From contig CAKUFA010000011.1 in NCBI GenBank assembly GCA_934647165.1, forward strand, positions 1 to 64,000: 64,000 nucleotides of DNA. The letters run 5' to 3'. A program made the translations under genes and the position numbers. The stretch is from an uncultured Clostridia bacterium. GTDB taxonomy: Bacteria; Bacillota; Clostridia; Christensenellales; Aristaeellaceae. A model generated the notes under the pieces. The model searched no databases and had not been told where the DNA came from. It saw only the letters and a program-made list of their open reading frames with translations. This document shows, piece after piece, positions 35,501-42,454 of this stretch. Every line of letters starts with the position of its first letter. Positions within the stretch are counted from its first letter, which is position 1.

Positions 35501-36607
35501 TCGTGCATTTAAATATTGCCGCAGTTCGGCCGCACCCTCTTTTTCCAGCAGATAAAATCCGATATGTTCGCGCTGCACGTCTCCTATGTGCTCATTGGCC
35601 AAAGTTATGCAGGCGTGCGCAATCTCCGTTTCACTTGTTCCAAACCAATCCGCCAGCCGCTGCGTTTCACGGCGACAGGTGTTCCGGCTTTTTTCAGTCA
35701 TCCTATCGCCATATAGTGCGGCTGGGTCACCCTTGAATAACTGATGAACGGGATCTTCTGCTTCGCTTATGTGCGGCCAATCCAGATGGGATAATGCTTC
35801 CATGCTTTTGACTGTACAGGCGAATTCCTGCACGGCCTCATCCGCACGGCGGGAGAATAGCTCCGTAACCGCTTCTCTGGTCAGGCCACACCTGGCCAGC
35901 ATTCTTTCTGCTGCGGCCAATAGTTCATTTTGCGCATCGTGCTGCAAAGCGCGCAACAGTGCGTATACCAACACATTCTGCTCCCAGGGAATCGTGTCAA
36001 GCATCATCTTTGCGCGGCGTGTGTGGGCTAGGCGCCGTGCAAGGCGCGATCCCTCACGCCATGCCTGCGCATCTAATAAACCACGACGCAAAAGCGCTTG
36101 CAGACGGTGGATGAATACGGTTTGTGCAATCAGCGGAAGCTGTTCCCGCTCGGCATGGGTTAATGTGGCTTCCGCTTGCCAAAGGTGCAGGGCATGCAGC
36201 AGCGTTTTCTCATTTGCCGCATCATTTTTAGACAATGCGGCGCTGCAAAAAAGAACCAACCGCGGTACGCCGCACGCATCCACAGGCAGCGGAAGGCAAT
36301 TGCGCAGCTTTTCGCGCAAGATAAGTTCCTGTGCGCATAATACCCGAGCATGTTTTTTCGCAATGGCGAGCACTGGGATGGGTTCTTCTGTTTTTACAGT
36401 GCGTTTGAGCAGCGGAGTAAGCTCCTGCTTTAGGTGAAGCTTACGCCGCCTACGCTTAAGCGGCCGGTGAGTCAACGCCAGCAGCGCTGCGTCACCAAAG
36501 ATCTCCGTATCTGGTTGCGGCACGTGTTTTTTTTCGCTTCGTTGCGCCAGTGTTGCCAGCACAAGCAGAATCATTACGCTCCCGATACATACGATCAGCT
36601 GCGCCAT
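29597..36607 (-). CDS. cyclic beta-glucan synthase-like (NdvB-like, GT84/GH94 architecture) membrane protein with eroded catalytic motifs
   Basis: The 2336-residue product follows the order of NdvB cyclic beta-1,2-glucan synthases: an N-terminal membrane helix, transmembrane segments around a GT84-like glycosyltransferase region, a glucoamylase-like region and a C-terminal GH94 phosphorylase-like region. Similar blocks include TLLVLPCTLTEPAQAVHMVR, ALLSDYT-like LLLSDYT, GMTGETSAQAIGYGLLACVS and PEGTKQMIVKCYDAAHQGM. Family catalytic motifs look lost: the TLDADT metal site reads SIREDT (about 34835-34852), the SHDxxEG motif reads TLSMLEG, and the QxxRW-type motif reads SQRAWAV. In the C-terminal part WVQTPDAGLNLLVNRILPY leads on without the FGFRDQLQD block. 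It is also shorter than the usual roughly 2800 residues. ATG 36607 has AAAGGAG 8 bases upstream. An intact frame this long argues against simple decay. Confidence 0.75.
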   Translation of the reverse strand: MAQLIVCIGSVMILLVLATLAQRSEKKHVPQPDTEIFGDAALLALTHRPLKRRRRKLHLKQELTPLLKRTVKTEEPIPVLAIAKKHARVLCAQELILREKLRNCLPLPVDACGVPRLVLFCSAALSKNDAANEKTLLHALHLWQAEATLTHAEREQLPLIAQTVFIHRLQALLRRGLLDAQAWREGSRLARRLAHTRRAKMMLDTIPWEQNVLVYALLRALQHDAQNELLAAAERMLARCGLTREAVTELFSRRADEAVQEFACTVKSMEALSHLDWPHISEAEDPVHQLFKGDPAALYGDRMTEKSRNTCRRETQRLADWFGTSETEIAHACITLANEHIGDVQREHIGFYLLEKEGAAELRQYLNARHGRIRLWIHHHRETVQYTVMGIANIAAAVLVLLLGYAPWLLALFLPIWSVGLHTLINCITRRFFPSSPRLQLNVSEITEECRTLLVLPCTLTEPAQAVHMVRQLLTAREACPPGAIDCLLLSDYTACMTCQSGGDTAIVSAVQQAISVLDAPTRHFFYMQRQRAWNEKRRCFAPRGGRHGALDALNHLLADGMCSDTFDAATIPPNTLHRRYAYVLSIREDTLPIPDSLTSLIGLLAHPLNQRIQTRHGAKGISILCPRLACRLHTNDKTLALMQHEEQYNEYPGIHLFEGVGLYHPAALLESTAEQLPKTGSMTLSMLEGLLAGCMTDPQAVFTEDTSETVEEVLEKESQRAWAVFRLLPWLFPYVKDQNGARKNPLSKSDKRHLRAQILETLLPLCQMGLLLFSAFAHEPGLLLFVLFWPKVDLLLKKRWQAFPGILARLCLLPRRSAGYVHTLLQRLSQHRQAHSSRKFTLPESIGTLTDWSQVFAAILTGVLAIRGIPEPLALFISVLFAAYPLMIRRLETPFRPQAPLDPQENAFVMEVARKTWCFFDETMVSAHHFLPPSALQVDPAAGMTGETSAQAIGYGLLACVSACMLGMLSPEEMAQRLSRQCDTLEALPKWHGMLYAHYGLADLVPVDPAQIRTEDCGLVCAALMCAAQMLRAQMHRLSENHQALPARLDELAGAMDFAPLMDRSARLLVNSVSLPEEAPFGHIDSLASSSLPACFLAILRRAAPPSMLESMMPLAVKANGYTTFLSARGSMAEYLAPALLLPYPPLCALERSLHGAISAQIRHNTDGVFGVSSCMAWGFTTGIRYRPIHAGLNALALHQTASENVVAPYASALCLSFAAEQAVHSLIRLKGMGAMGRLGFFDSVDMERGHLPEGTKQMIVKCYDAAHQGMTLCAACNALVPGGLQALFCSLPGVDAWLSILHLLGQNTHVLPPIVSLPEYVRPPEASFARTAQTLCTPVDAFLLGGGGSTLLMTAQGAGALFRNGQRMTCFTGRAIAAEGPRLYVMDGTNIFQPTDPTLKGEVRFEEGHAAFCRSAGWLQMRLSVTVEPLHGQFVQALTLENRAAQEHVVEVASIVPLDPKLAGNCVQRSAANVLTCTLANGETLRYTLQVEEGLEALTVCTDAVRFWSGDVYHPAGFMQSMADILPEEPEQPCFSFRARIRLPGRSQQTLVFLTGTQKYSWTDASQLEEILMLAKLHSRVLTDSVGLNQRLAGELSRAFGMLLFSGQTHQGAVAPLVLPASSLAALGLGDEKPILTLYIASEAGCQLVLQSAQLAGWMALLGLPVHLCVLCQGGGAAQALHTAETLLAAAPLGTSDAKAWRASALPDNLRATLDAASRLILYEGMDIRQQLDNMTVPLLPLEESECRGAHSLPAENLLLKHGSNGFQEQTGDPVFLLENDRTCVPETVLHMVAEDDNTLQAGATGFHGTTCGDNILTEGTDSECFLMEEKGAWRSLTPAPMGGGASYRTQFGAGMVSYRSIGNELDISLTAAWIPGRCCGMRIVHIDNRKQEKRKLRLLLGVRFRPGGHTAEAFLTPVTNGVTVQSPHIRRTGWLFALKSTASVRIMSETSFAGLWSKEVCVAGHEESMGTVAVLEQTIHLNGMEHGSAIFLLGMSQQMDDAEAACQEVQSNGASAILRSIRQQWSMRLGRLWVQTPDAGLNLLVNRILPYAMRALPTDLLAIAAWAMTEPKQAVERLLQMAGNSSPLLPLVVWQVAAHCPDTAFLEADIASSPPHTLHDACREALSAPVDTQNAETLLLRFLGLEAYASVFGADEKTREALDALQKNLRPKNVLRQDAFSGKQVMCLAALAFPEDDALMQRIQALPVSGRTYTMEDALAAAALASAGRWRAAWEHIPAADAMYASAGTAALAYMTIMEGLLGMEWNGNTLALHAHVPEAWDSLTLTLHAGASTWHVEAARAIRQASCDGEKAADPIAIHDDGHIHQVRFPLD

Positions 36608-36690
36608 GCCGCACACTCCTTTTCACCACAACTTGCATTGGGTGGGGTTATCGCGTATAGTGTGCGCAGAAAGCGCGCCTTTCATGCAAA

Positions 36691-36736
36691 TAATAAAAGA
36701 AGCGGTACAGTTTCAGATGACCTCTGACTGTACCGC
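36691..36736 (-). terminator. intrinsic terminator after dacA
   Basis: On the minus strand a perfect 10-bp stem GCGGTACAGT / ACTGTACCGC is followed by TTCTTTTATTATTT, separating dacA from the glucan-synthase-like gene. Confidence 0.8.
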
Positions 36737-36744
36737 CGCATGGG

Positions 36745-38214
36745 CTACTTTAGGTGACGGGATGTTGGCTTTGGCACCTTTGCGTTGTGCACCCGGCGCT
36801 TGCGAAGCGCTTTGCGGGCGAGGTGAAGCAGCAGCCACAGTCCGGCGACAGGCAATACGATATAGGCGACTGTTTCTGCCGTAAAGGGAGGGAATGGGTT
36901 AGGATCCGCATCGGTTTCCGCAACGATTTCTTCCAGGGTTTTGGGAGCGTTTTCCCGCTTGGCAACCGAGCGTGAAGCAATCAGGTTGTACTCCACAGGA
37001 TCGCCGCTTTCCGGGAAATACGTCATGGTGCCGATAACTTCGCCTGCTTCGATGGGTGCGGCAAAATCACGGTTATACTGGATGAGCACCGTGCGCCGCA
37101 GGTTGGAAGCCATGGCATCCACTTCTTCCTGGGTGGCAGTGATACGAGTATCACTTGCTGCCGCGCCAACTGGCACGCAGGTGAGGAGCAGTTTGCCCAT
37201 GTTGCTGTCGGACAGGGAGTAGCCTGTGGTTTCCAATGTGATGGGATTCATGTTATACAAATCCACCGGGGATACGGAAACGTATTGCGAGAAGCCATAT
37301 TCCATCAGCTTTTTGGTATCCGTCCACATACCGCGGCGGGCTGTATAGAGCACAACGGAGATAAGCCGAACGCCATCTTTTTCTGCTGCGCCGGCAAAGC
37401 AATAGGCAGCTTTGCTGTGGGAACCGGTTTTAATACCGGTAGCGTAAGGATAGTAATATTTATTGGGGTTTTCTGCCGTGCCGGTAAGCAGAATGGTAGA
37501 GCGCGTTGTAAGCGACCGTGCACGGTGCTTGTTTGTTTTGGCAATCGTGTAATTTGTTGTGCTTACGATGGTGCGGAACAATTCGTTCTGCATGGCTTCT
37601 CGGGCAATAATGGCCATGTCACGGGCGGTGGTATAATGGTTGTCATCATGATAGCCGTGCGCGTTGGCGAAGTGCGTGCTCGTGCAGCCGAAAATCTCGG
37701 CTGTCTGGTTCATGAGATCCACAAAATTCTCAATGCTGCCGGACACAGTCTCTGCAATGACGTTTGCACCGTCGTTAGCAGAAACTAGCATGGTGCCATA
37801 CAACAGATCCGTGAAATTGATTTCCTCGCCTGCTTCCAGCCCCATGGTGGAGGAGTCGGCAGGCACGTCCACTGCGCGCTGGCTGACGGTGACAGTCTGA
37901 TTCAAATCATCCACCATCATCAGGCCAAGCAGCACGGTCATAATTTTTGTGGTGGAGGCGGGATAACGCAGCGTGTCGGCATCTTTTTCAAAAATCACCT
38001 CGCCGCTGTCTTCCGCAATCAGGATGGCAGAATAGGCAATGAGCTGATCTTCTTCCAGCAATTCCGGATGCTCTGCATCATAAGCTGCTGCATCTTTGGA
38101 CAGGGTTGGTTCAACGATTTTGTCACCTGTCTCCTCGGCTACAGCAGGCGCAGCACAGCTAAGCAGTAGCATAGCCAGCAACATGCAAAGCACCCGTTTC
38201 AGACTCGCCACCAC
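36745..38214 (-). CDS. dacA: D-alanyl-D-alanine carboxypeptidase (PBP5/DacA type)
   Basis: A 489-residue penicillin-binding carboxypeptidase that trims the terminal D-Ala from peptidoglycan stem peptides. Active-site motifs: SxxK as STTK in YPASTTKIMTVLL (about residue 87), SxN as SAN in MLVSANDGANVIA (about 145), and KTG in ATGIKTGSHSKAA (about 262). A signal peptide (residues 1-26, ending PAVAEE) precedes it. The C-terminal end has a hydrophobic helix (AYIVLPVAGLWLLLHLA, about 453-469) and a basic tail, so it is membrane-anchored. No ATG fits; GTG 38214 is taken because GGAGG is 7 bases upstream. It sits beside uppP on the same strand but has its own promoter and terminator. Confidence 0.93.
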   Translation of the reverse strand: MVASLKRVLCMLLAMLLLSCAAPAVAEETGDKIVEPTLSKDAAAYDAEHPELLEEDQLIAYSAILIAEDSGEVIFEKDADTLRYPASTTKIMTVLLGLMMVDDLNQTVTVSQRAVDVPADSSTMGLEAGEEINFTDLLYGTMLVSANDGANVIAETVSGSIENFVDLMNQTAEIFGCTSTHFANAHGYHDDNHYTTARDMAIIAREAMQNELFRTIVSTTNYTIAKTNKHRARSLTTRSTILLTGTAENPNKYYYPYATGIKTGSHSKAAYCFAGAAEKDGVRLISVVLYTARRGMWTDTKKLMEYGFSQYVSVSPVDLYNMNPITLETTGYSLSDSNMGKLLLTCVPVGAAASDTRITATQEEVDAMASNLRRTVLIQYNRDFAAPIEAGEVIGTMTYFPESGDPVEYNLIASRSVAKRENAPKTLEEIVAETDADPNPFPPFTAETVAYIVLPVAGLWLLLHLARKALRKRRVHNAKVPKPTSRHLK

Positions 38215-38243
38215 CTGCTCACCTCCATGCACATGATTGTTTT

Positions 38244-38272
38244 ATTATACCATTCCGGGGCGATTTTGTACA
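38244..38272 (-). promoter_or_regulatory. sigma-A promoter of dacA
   Basis: Minus strand TGTACA (38272-38267), 17-base spacer, TATAAT (38249-38244). The -35 is weak. Confidence 0.55.
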
Positions 38273-38337
38273 GCGTGGAAATTGTAAATCCGGCATTCTG
38301 CCTTGCACAATGCCGGAAAACGTGCCGAAAAATGCCG

Positions 38338-38376
38338 AAAAACCCCGCGGAGGCATTGTACAAGCACTCTGCGGGG
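38338..38376 (-). terminator. intrinsic terminator after uppP
   Basis: On the minus strand CCCCGC with GCGGGG closes a long imperfect stem, followed by TTTTT, 9 bases after the uppP stop. Confidence 0.75.
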
Positions 38377-38385
38377 CTGACTGTC

Positions 38386-39219
38386 TTACAACGTGGGCAA
38401 CTGGAACGCAGGGAGGCCGGGGTATCCGCCCAACTGGAGACAGAGGATGACAAGCCCCAGCAGCGCCACATACAATGCAAACCAATTCAGGGAAGCTTTA
38501 TTGATCAGCTTGAGCATGAAGCGAATGGACAGGTATCCGCTTACAGCTGCCACCAAAACACCGATGATGGTGGGCACAAGCGCAAGCTGACTCATAGCTC
38601 CGCTTTCGATGGCACTTTTTCCTTCAAAAATCAGGCTGCCCAGAATAGCAGGCGCACTCATCATGAAAGCAAATTTGGCTGCTGCCCTGCGGTCAAGGCC
38701 GGAGGCTACGCCGCCGGTAAGCGTGGAGCCGCTGCGGCTCACACCCGGCAGTAGCGCAATTGCCTGCATGATGCCCATCACAATGGCGTGCTTTACACCG
38801 GGCTGCGCTGCGCGATTTTTTGCGTGACGACTGGCAAATTCCGCAATAAGCAGAAATACCGCCGTAATCAGGAAACTGACGCCGAGGAACCACCCGGTGA
38901 AAAACTGATCCACAAAGTCCCCAAAGAAAACCACCGTCAGCAACGCGGGAACGGATGCGATAATCAGCAGCCCCAGCGTTTTGGACTTGAAGGGATTCTT
39001 TAGAATATTCCACCAGTCTTTCCAGAAAACAATGGCAACAGCCAGCAGCGTGCCGACATGCAGCAGTACGTCCAGCATCATGTATGCGCCGGTGGCTGCC
39101 GATTCATCGGAAATACCCATAATGGCACGGGCAAGAATCAGGTGTCCGCTGGACGAGATGGGCAAAAACTCAGCAAGCCCCTGCACCAAGCCCAGTATTG
39201 CGGCCTGAAGAATGGTCAA
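38386..39219 (-). CDS. uppP: undecaprenyl-diphosphatase
   Basis: A 277-residue membrane enzyme that dephosphorylates undecaprenyl pyrophosphate to recycle the lipid carrier. Diagnostic motifs are LAEFLPISSSGHL (about residues 14-26) and LLPGVSRSGSTLTGG (about 164-178); about eight hydrophobic segments and the length are normal for UppP/BacA. The true start is taken as TTG 39219, giving the standard N-terminus (M)TILQAAILGLVQG, because AAAGGAG is 9 bases upstream; the earlier ATG 39240 lies on top of that ribosome site. With dacA and the glucan-synthase-like gene it makes an envelope block. Confidence 0.94.
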   Translation of the reverse strand: MTILQAAILGLVQGLAEFLPISSSGHLILARAIMGISDESAATGAYMMLDVLLHVGTLLAVAIVFWKDWWNILKNPFKSKTLGLLIIASVPALLTVVFFGDFVDQFFTGWFLGVSFLITAVFLLIAEFASRHAKNRAAQPGVKHAIVMGIMQAIALLPGVSRSGSTLTGGVASGLDRRAAAKFAFMMSAPAILGSLIFEGKSAIESGAMSQLALVPTIIGVLVAAVSGYLSIRFMLKLINKASLNWFALYVALLGLVILCLQLGGYPGLPAFQLPTL

Positions 39220-39277
39220 TACAAACAACTCCTTTCCCATATCGGAGAACGAATGCAGAAACATGGAAGCCGGGAAG

Positions 39278-39306
39278 ATTATACCATCTTTTGCGTTCCC
39301 TGTCAC
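39278..39306 (-). promoter_or_regulatory. sigma-A promoter of uppP
   Basis: Minus strand GTGACA (39306-39301), 17-base spacer, TATAAT (39283-39278). Confidence 0.65.
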
Positions 39307-39346
39307 GCATTTTCCGCAAATCCAGGAGGCTTTTTTCCGGGAAAGA

Positions 39347-39375
39347 TTGCTTTTCCGGGCACAATCAAGTATAAT
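39347..39375 (+). promoter_or_regulatory. sigma-A promoter of ychF
   Basis: TTGCTT (39347-39352), 17-base spacer, TATAAT (39370-39375), divergent from the uppP promoter. Confidence 0.7.
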
Positions 39376-39418
39376 GGACAAGTTGAATGTGGATCCATAG
39401 GAGAGGAGACTTGTTACC

Positions 39419-40516
39419 ATGAAACTTGGCGTCGTGGGTCTTCCCAATGTGGGAAAGAGCACCCTTTTCAATGCGATTACCAAAGCTGGCGCGCAGGCGG
39501 CCAACTATCCCTTTTGCACCATTGAGCCAAACACAGGCGTGGTCATGGTGCCCGATCACCGGCTGGATGTGCTGGCAGCAATGTATCATCCAAAGAAGGT
39601 CACGCCTACAACCATTGAATTTGTGGACATTGCCGGACTTGTCAAAGGAGCAAGCCATGGCGAAGGGTTGGGCAACAAGTTCCTCAGCCATATCCGTGAA
39701 GTGGATGCTATTGTGCACGTGGTGCGATGCTTTGAGGATGAAAACATCATCCATGTGGATGGATCTATTGATCCGGCACGCGACATTGAGACCATTAACC
39801 TGGAGCTGATTTTTGCTGACATGGACACGGTGCAGCGCCGCAAAGACCGCGCTGTGAAGAACCTGCGCGGCGGTGACAAGAAGGCTGCGGCGGAAGCGGA
39901 GCTTGCAGAAAAGCTTTATGCGCATCTGGAAAGCGGCAAACCTGCCCGCACCTATCCTTACACGGATGAAGAAAAGGAAATTGTGGACGGCTGGTTCCTG
40001 CTGACAACCAAACCTGTCATTTATGCCGCAAACATTGCCGACAGCGATTTGGGGAAGGATATTTCCGAAATCCCCGGACTTGACAAGGTGCAGGCCATTG
40101 CGGCCCAGGAGCATGCCGAGATGCTGGTGATTTCCGCTCAGATTGAGGAGGAAATTGCGCAGATGGATCCGGACGAAAAGGCTGAGTTCATCCAGGAGCT
40201 TGGCATTGGCCAAAGCGGCCTTGACCGGCTGATTACCGCTTGCTATCGGTTGTTGGGGCTGATTTCGTTCCTGACGGCAGGGGAAGACGAATGCCGTGCC
40301 TGGACCATCAAGAATGGTACCAAGGCGCCGCAGGCCGCAGGCAAGATCCACACGGATTTTGAAAAAGGCTTTATTCGTGCGGAAATTGTGCCCTTTGATA
40401 CGCTGGTGGAGATGGGGTCCATGGTAGCGTGCAAGGAAAAGGGGCTGGTTCGCTCGGAAGGCAAGGATTACGTCATGAAGGATGGGGACATCACCCTGTT
40501 CCGCTTCAATGTTTGA
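39419..40516 (+). CDS. ychF: ribosome-associated ATPase/GTPase YchF (OBG family)
   Basis: The 365-residue protein is the universal YchF. P-loop GLPNVGKSTLFNAI (residues 7-20), G3 region DIAGLVKGASHGEGLGNKFL (about 69-88) with no catalytic Gln, base-recognition region VIYAANIADSDLG (about 199), and a C-terminal TGS domain (CRAWTIKNGTKAPQAAGKIH). In YchF the motif is usually NxxE, which favours ATP; here it reads NIAD. ATG 39419 has GAGGAG upstream. It is the first gene of a forward run with the ATP-grasp gene 19 bases downstream. Confidence 0.96.
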   Translation: MKLGVVGLPNVGKSTLFNAITKAGAQAANYPFCTIEPNTGVVMVPDHRLDVLAAMYHPKKVTPTTIEFVDIAGLVKGASHGEGLGNKFLSHIREVDAIVHVVRCFEDENIIHVDGSIDPARDIETINLELIFADMDTVQRRKDRAVKNLRGGDKKAAAEAELAEKLYAHLESGKPARTYPYTDEEKEIVDGWFLLTTKPVIYAANIADSDLGKDISEIPGLDKVQAIAAQEHAEMLVISAQIEEEIAQMDPDEKAEFIQELGIGQSGLDRLITACYRLLGLISFLTAGEDECRAWTIKNGTKAPQAAGKIHTDFEKGFIRAEIVPFDTLVEMGSMVACKEKGLVRSEGKDYVMKDGDITLFRFNV

Positions 40517-40535
40517 CGAAGGGATCTGAAGCAGC

Positions 40536-41546
40536 ATGAGTCGGTTGGGTTATTTCTTCAAGCGTGCGATGAAAATGGACTGGCAGCGCATGTGGGAAAC
40601 GACAGCGCTGCTGAAAGAGCGCAGCGGCAAAAGTCGCGCATGGCTGATGCGCGACATGTTCCACTGCGCCATCAAGTACAATGCGGGATACATTGATTAC
40701 AAGATTGCCGCTATGTACAACCTGAACGAGGCACAGCGCAAAACAGTCATCACTCGCGGTATCTCCAACAATATCGTCCGCCGAATGAACGACAAGCAGT
40801 ACTGGCACTTTTTTGATGACAAAACTCAGTTTAACCAACTGTTTGCCGAATACATTCACCGCAAATGGCTGCTGATTAACGCGGACACAACATTGGAAGC
40901 ACTGCGGGATATTACGTGCGGCAATACGCAGCTCATTGGCAAGCCGCTGGAAGGCTCCAGCGGACAAGGCATCCTGAAGTTCACAGCTGATGACTGGAAG
41001 GGCGGCATGGAAAACTTCAAAAAGCTGCTGCTGGAAAAAGGCATTGGAATTTTGGAGGAAGTTGTTATTCAGCATCCACTGATGGCCAGCCTGTGCCCGA
41101 CTTCGGTGAACACATGCCGTATTGCCACCTTGCTTGGTGATAAAAAGCAAGGGATCGTTTATGCGTTCCTTCGCATTGGCAACGGCAGGGTGATGGACAA
41201 TGTGGACTGCGGCGGCATGGCGGCGCGCATTGATGTGGATAGCGGTACGCTCAAAACCGTTGGCGCAGACAAGCAGGGCAATACCTTTGAAAAACATCCT
41301 ATGACAGGAACGCCGATTGTCGGATTTACCGTTCCGTTCTGGGAAGAAGCGAAGAAGATGTGCCTGGATGCTGCGCAGAAGGTGCCGCAGATGCGCTTTG
41401 TGGCATGGGATGTAGCCATCACGCCGGATGGGCCTACGTTCATTGAGGGCAACTCCTTCCCAAGTCATGCCATTCCGCAGTTTGCCGCGCATTATCCGGA
41501 TGGGATCGGCATTTTGCCGGAATTTGAAAAGTTCATTGATTTGTGA
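40536..41546 (+). CDS. sugar-transfer-associated ATP-grasp family protein
   Basis: A 336-residue protein of the ATP-grasp type often annotated as associated with sugar transfer. Visible blocks: IGKPLEGSSGQGILKF (about residues 134-149, ATP-binding), ILEEVVIQHPLMASLCPTSVNTCRIATLL (about 172-200), VDCGGMAARIDVDSGTL and the C-terminal metal/phosphate site FVAWDVAITPDGPTFIEGNS (about 288-307). ATP-grasp enzymes join a carboxylate to an amine or thiol through an acyl phosphate; members of this group occur in polysaccharide or teichoic-type clusters. ATG 40536 lies 19 bases after ychF. Substrate is unknown. Confidence 0.8.
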   Translation: MSRLGYFFKRAMKMDWQRMWETTALLKERSGKSRAWLMRDMFHCAIKYNAGYIDYKIAAMYNLNEAQRKTVITRGISNNIVRRMNDKQYWHFFDDKTQFNQLFAEYIHRKWLLINADTTLEALRDITCGNTQLIGKPLEGSSGQGILKFTADDWKGGMENFKKLLLEKGIGILEEVVIQHPLMASLCPTSVNTCRIATLLGDKKQGIVYAFLRIGNGRVMDNVDCGGMAARIDVDSGTLKTVGADKQGNTFEKHPMTGTPIVGFTVPFWEEAKKMCLDAAQKVPQMRFVAWDVAITPDGPTFIEGNSFPSHAIPQFAAHYPDGIGILPEFEKFIDL

Positions 41547-41582
41547 GGCGGAAAACCAGCGCGTGTAATCGAGGTGACAAAG

Positions 41583-42371
41583 ATGAAAGGGAAGCGGCTG
41601 ATGTGTTTGCTGCTGGCACTGCTGTGCTTGATGATGCCAGCGGCGTTGGCAGAAACTGCGGCTTCAACGGATGAAGAAGAAAGCGTATTGCTTACCGACG
41701 ATGGTGATGTAGTGCCTGATGAAAGCGCAGAGACAGTCAAAACGCCAAGAGATGATTTTATAGATCGCATTATCAATCTTGGCCATGAGCTGTATGTGAA
41801 GGCCAACGGAAAAAGGCAGCGTGCACACTATTCCGGCGATATTTATGTATGTAAAAATTTCACGGTATACCTGTTTCGGCAAAACCGTGAAGATTTCCGC
41901 ATGGCAGAATACCCGGACGTGCCGCTTGTAATTCCCAACAATTTGCCAAAGGATAAGTGCAAGCCATATTCCTACGGCCTTGCGTGGGAAGATATTCCCG
42001 CCAGCGAAGGCAACCCTTTTTATGAGGCGGCCAGCTTCCGTTATGACACGAAATTAAGCAAGGAAGAGAATTTCCAGCTGGCGTGCGATTTCATGCGTCA
42101 GGCTCAGCGCGGCGACTATTTCCAGATGTCCGCCAAGTATCAATACGGCACGGGCGCACATAGCGCCATCATGCTTGGCTATGATGAGGAAACGGACGAA
42201 ATCCACTGGATGGACTCCAACATGCGCGGCGGCAAGAAAAACGGCATCCGCTATGGCCTTGTGCAATACGACGAGGTAAAGAGCGTGGAGTGGTGGGCGG
42301 AAGCTTTTTGCAAAAAGACTCGCGGTGCGACGCTTTACCGGTTGCGGGACGATATTATTTACGCCAAGTGA
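41583..42371 (+). CDS. secreted protein with cysteine-hydrolase-like (NlpC/CHAP-type) features
   Basis: This 262-residue protein has a Sec signal peptide (residues 1-23, ending AALAE). After an acidic linker the mature part contains IYVCKNFTVYLFRQN (Cys about residue 89), later a GTGAHSAIMLGYD segment (His) and IHWMDSNMRGG (Asp/Asn). A Cys early, then His before a hydrophobic strand, then Asp or Asn, is the order of papain-fold amidases such as NlpC/P60 and CHAP. That is a pattern inference only. ATG 41583 has GAGGTG upstream. It follows the ATP-grasp gene by 36 bases and is followed by a terminator. Confidence 0.6.
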   Translation: MKGKRLMCLLLALLCLMMPAALAETAASTDEEESVLLTDDGDVVPDESAETVKTPRDDFIDRIINLGHELYVKANGKRQRAHYSGDIYVCKNFTVYLFRQNREDFRMAEYPDVPLVIPNNLPKDKCKPYSYGLAWEDIPASEGNPFYEAASFRYDTKLSKEENFQLACDFMRQAQRGDYFQMSAKYQYGTGAHSAIMLGYDEETDEIHWMDSNMRGGKKNGIRYGLVQYDEVKSVEWWAEAFCKKTRGATLYRLRDDIIYAK

Positions 42372-42383
42372 AACAGGACAAAA

Positions 42384-42426
42384 AGGGAAAGTCCGGCTAT
42401 GTGCGGGGGGACTTTCCCTGTTTTTC
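42384..42426 (+). terminator. intrinsic terminator after the secreted-protein gene
   Basis: Perfect 11-bp stem AGGGAAAGTCC / GGACTTTCCCT followed by GTTTTT. Confidence 0.8.
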
Positions 42427-42454
42427 TTCAAGCAATGCAATAGAACAGGATGGG

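Noticed and set aside
36750..36980. frames inside dacA and other real genes on either strand
   Set aside because: Shadows of genuine genes: no ribosome site and no recognisable protein family.
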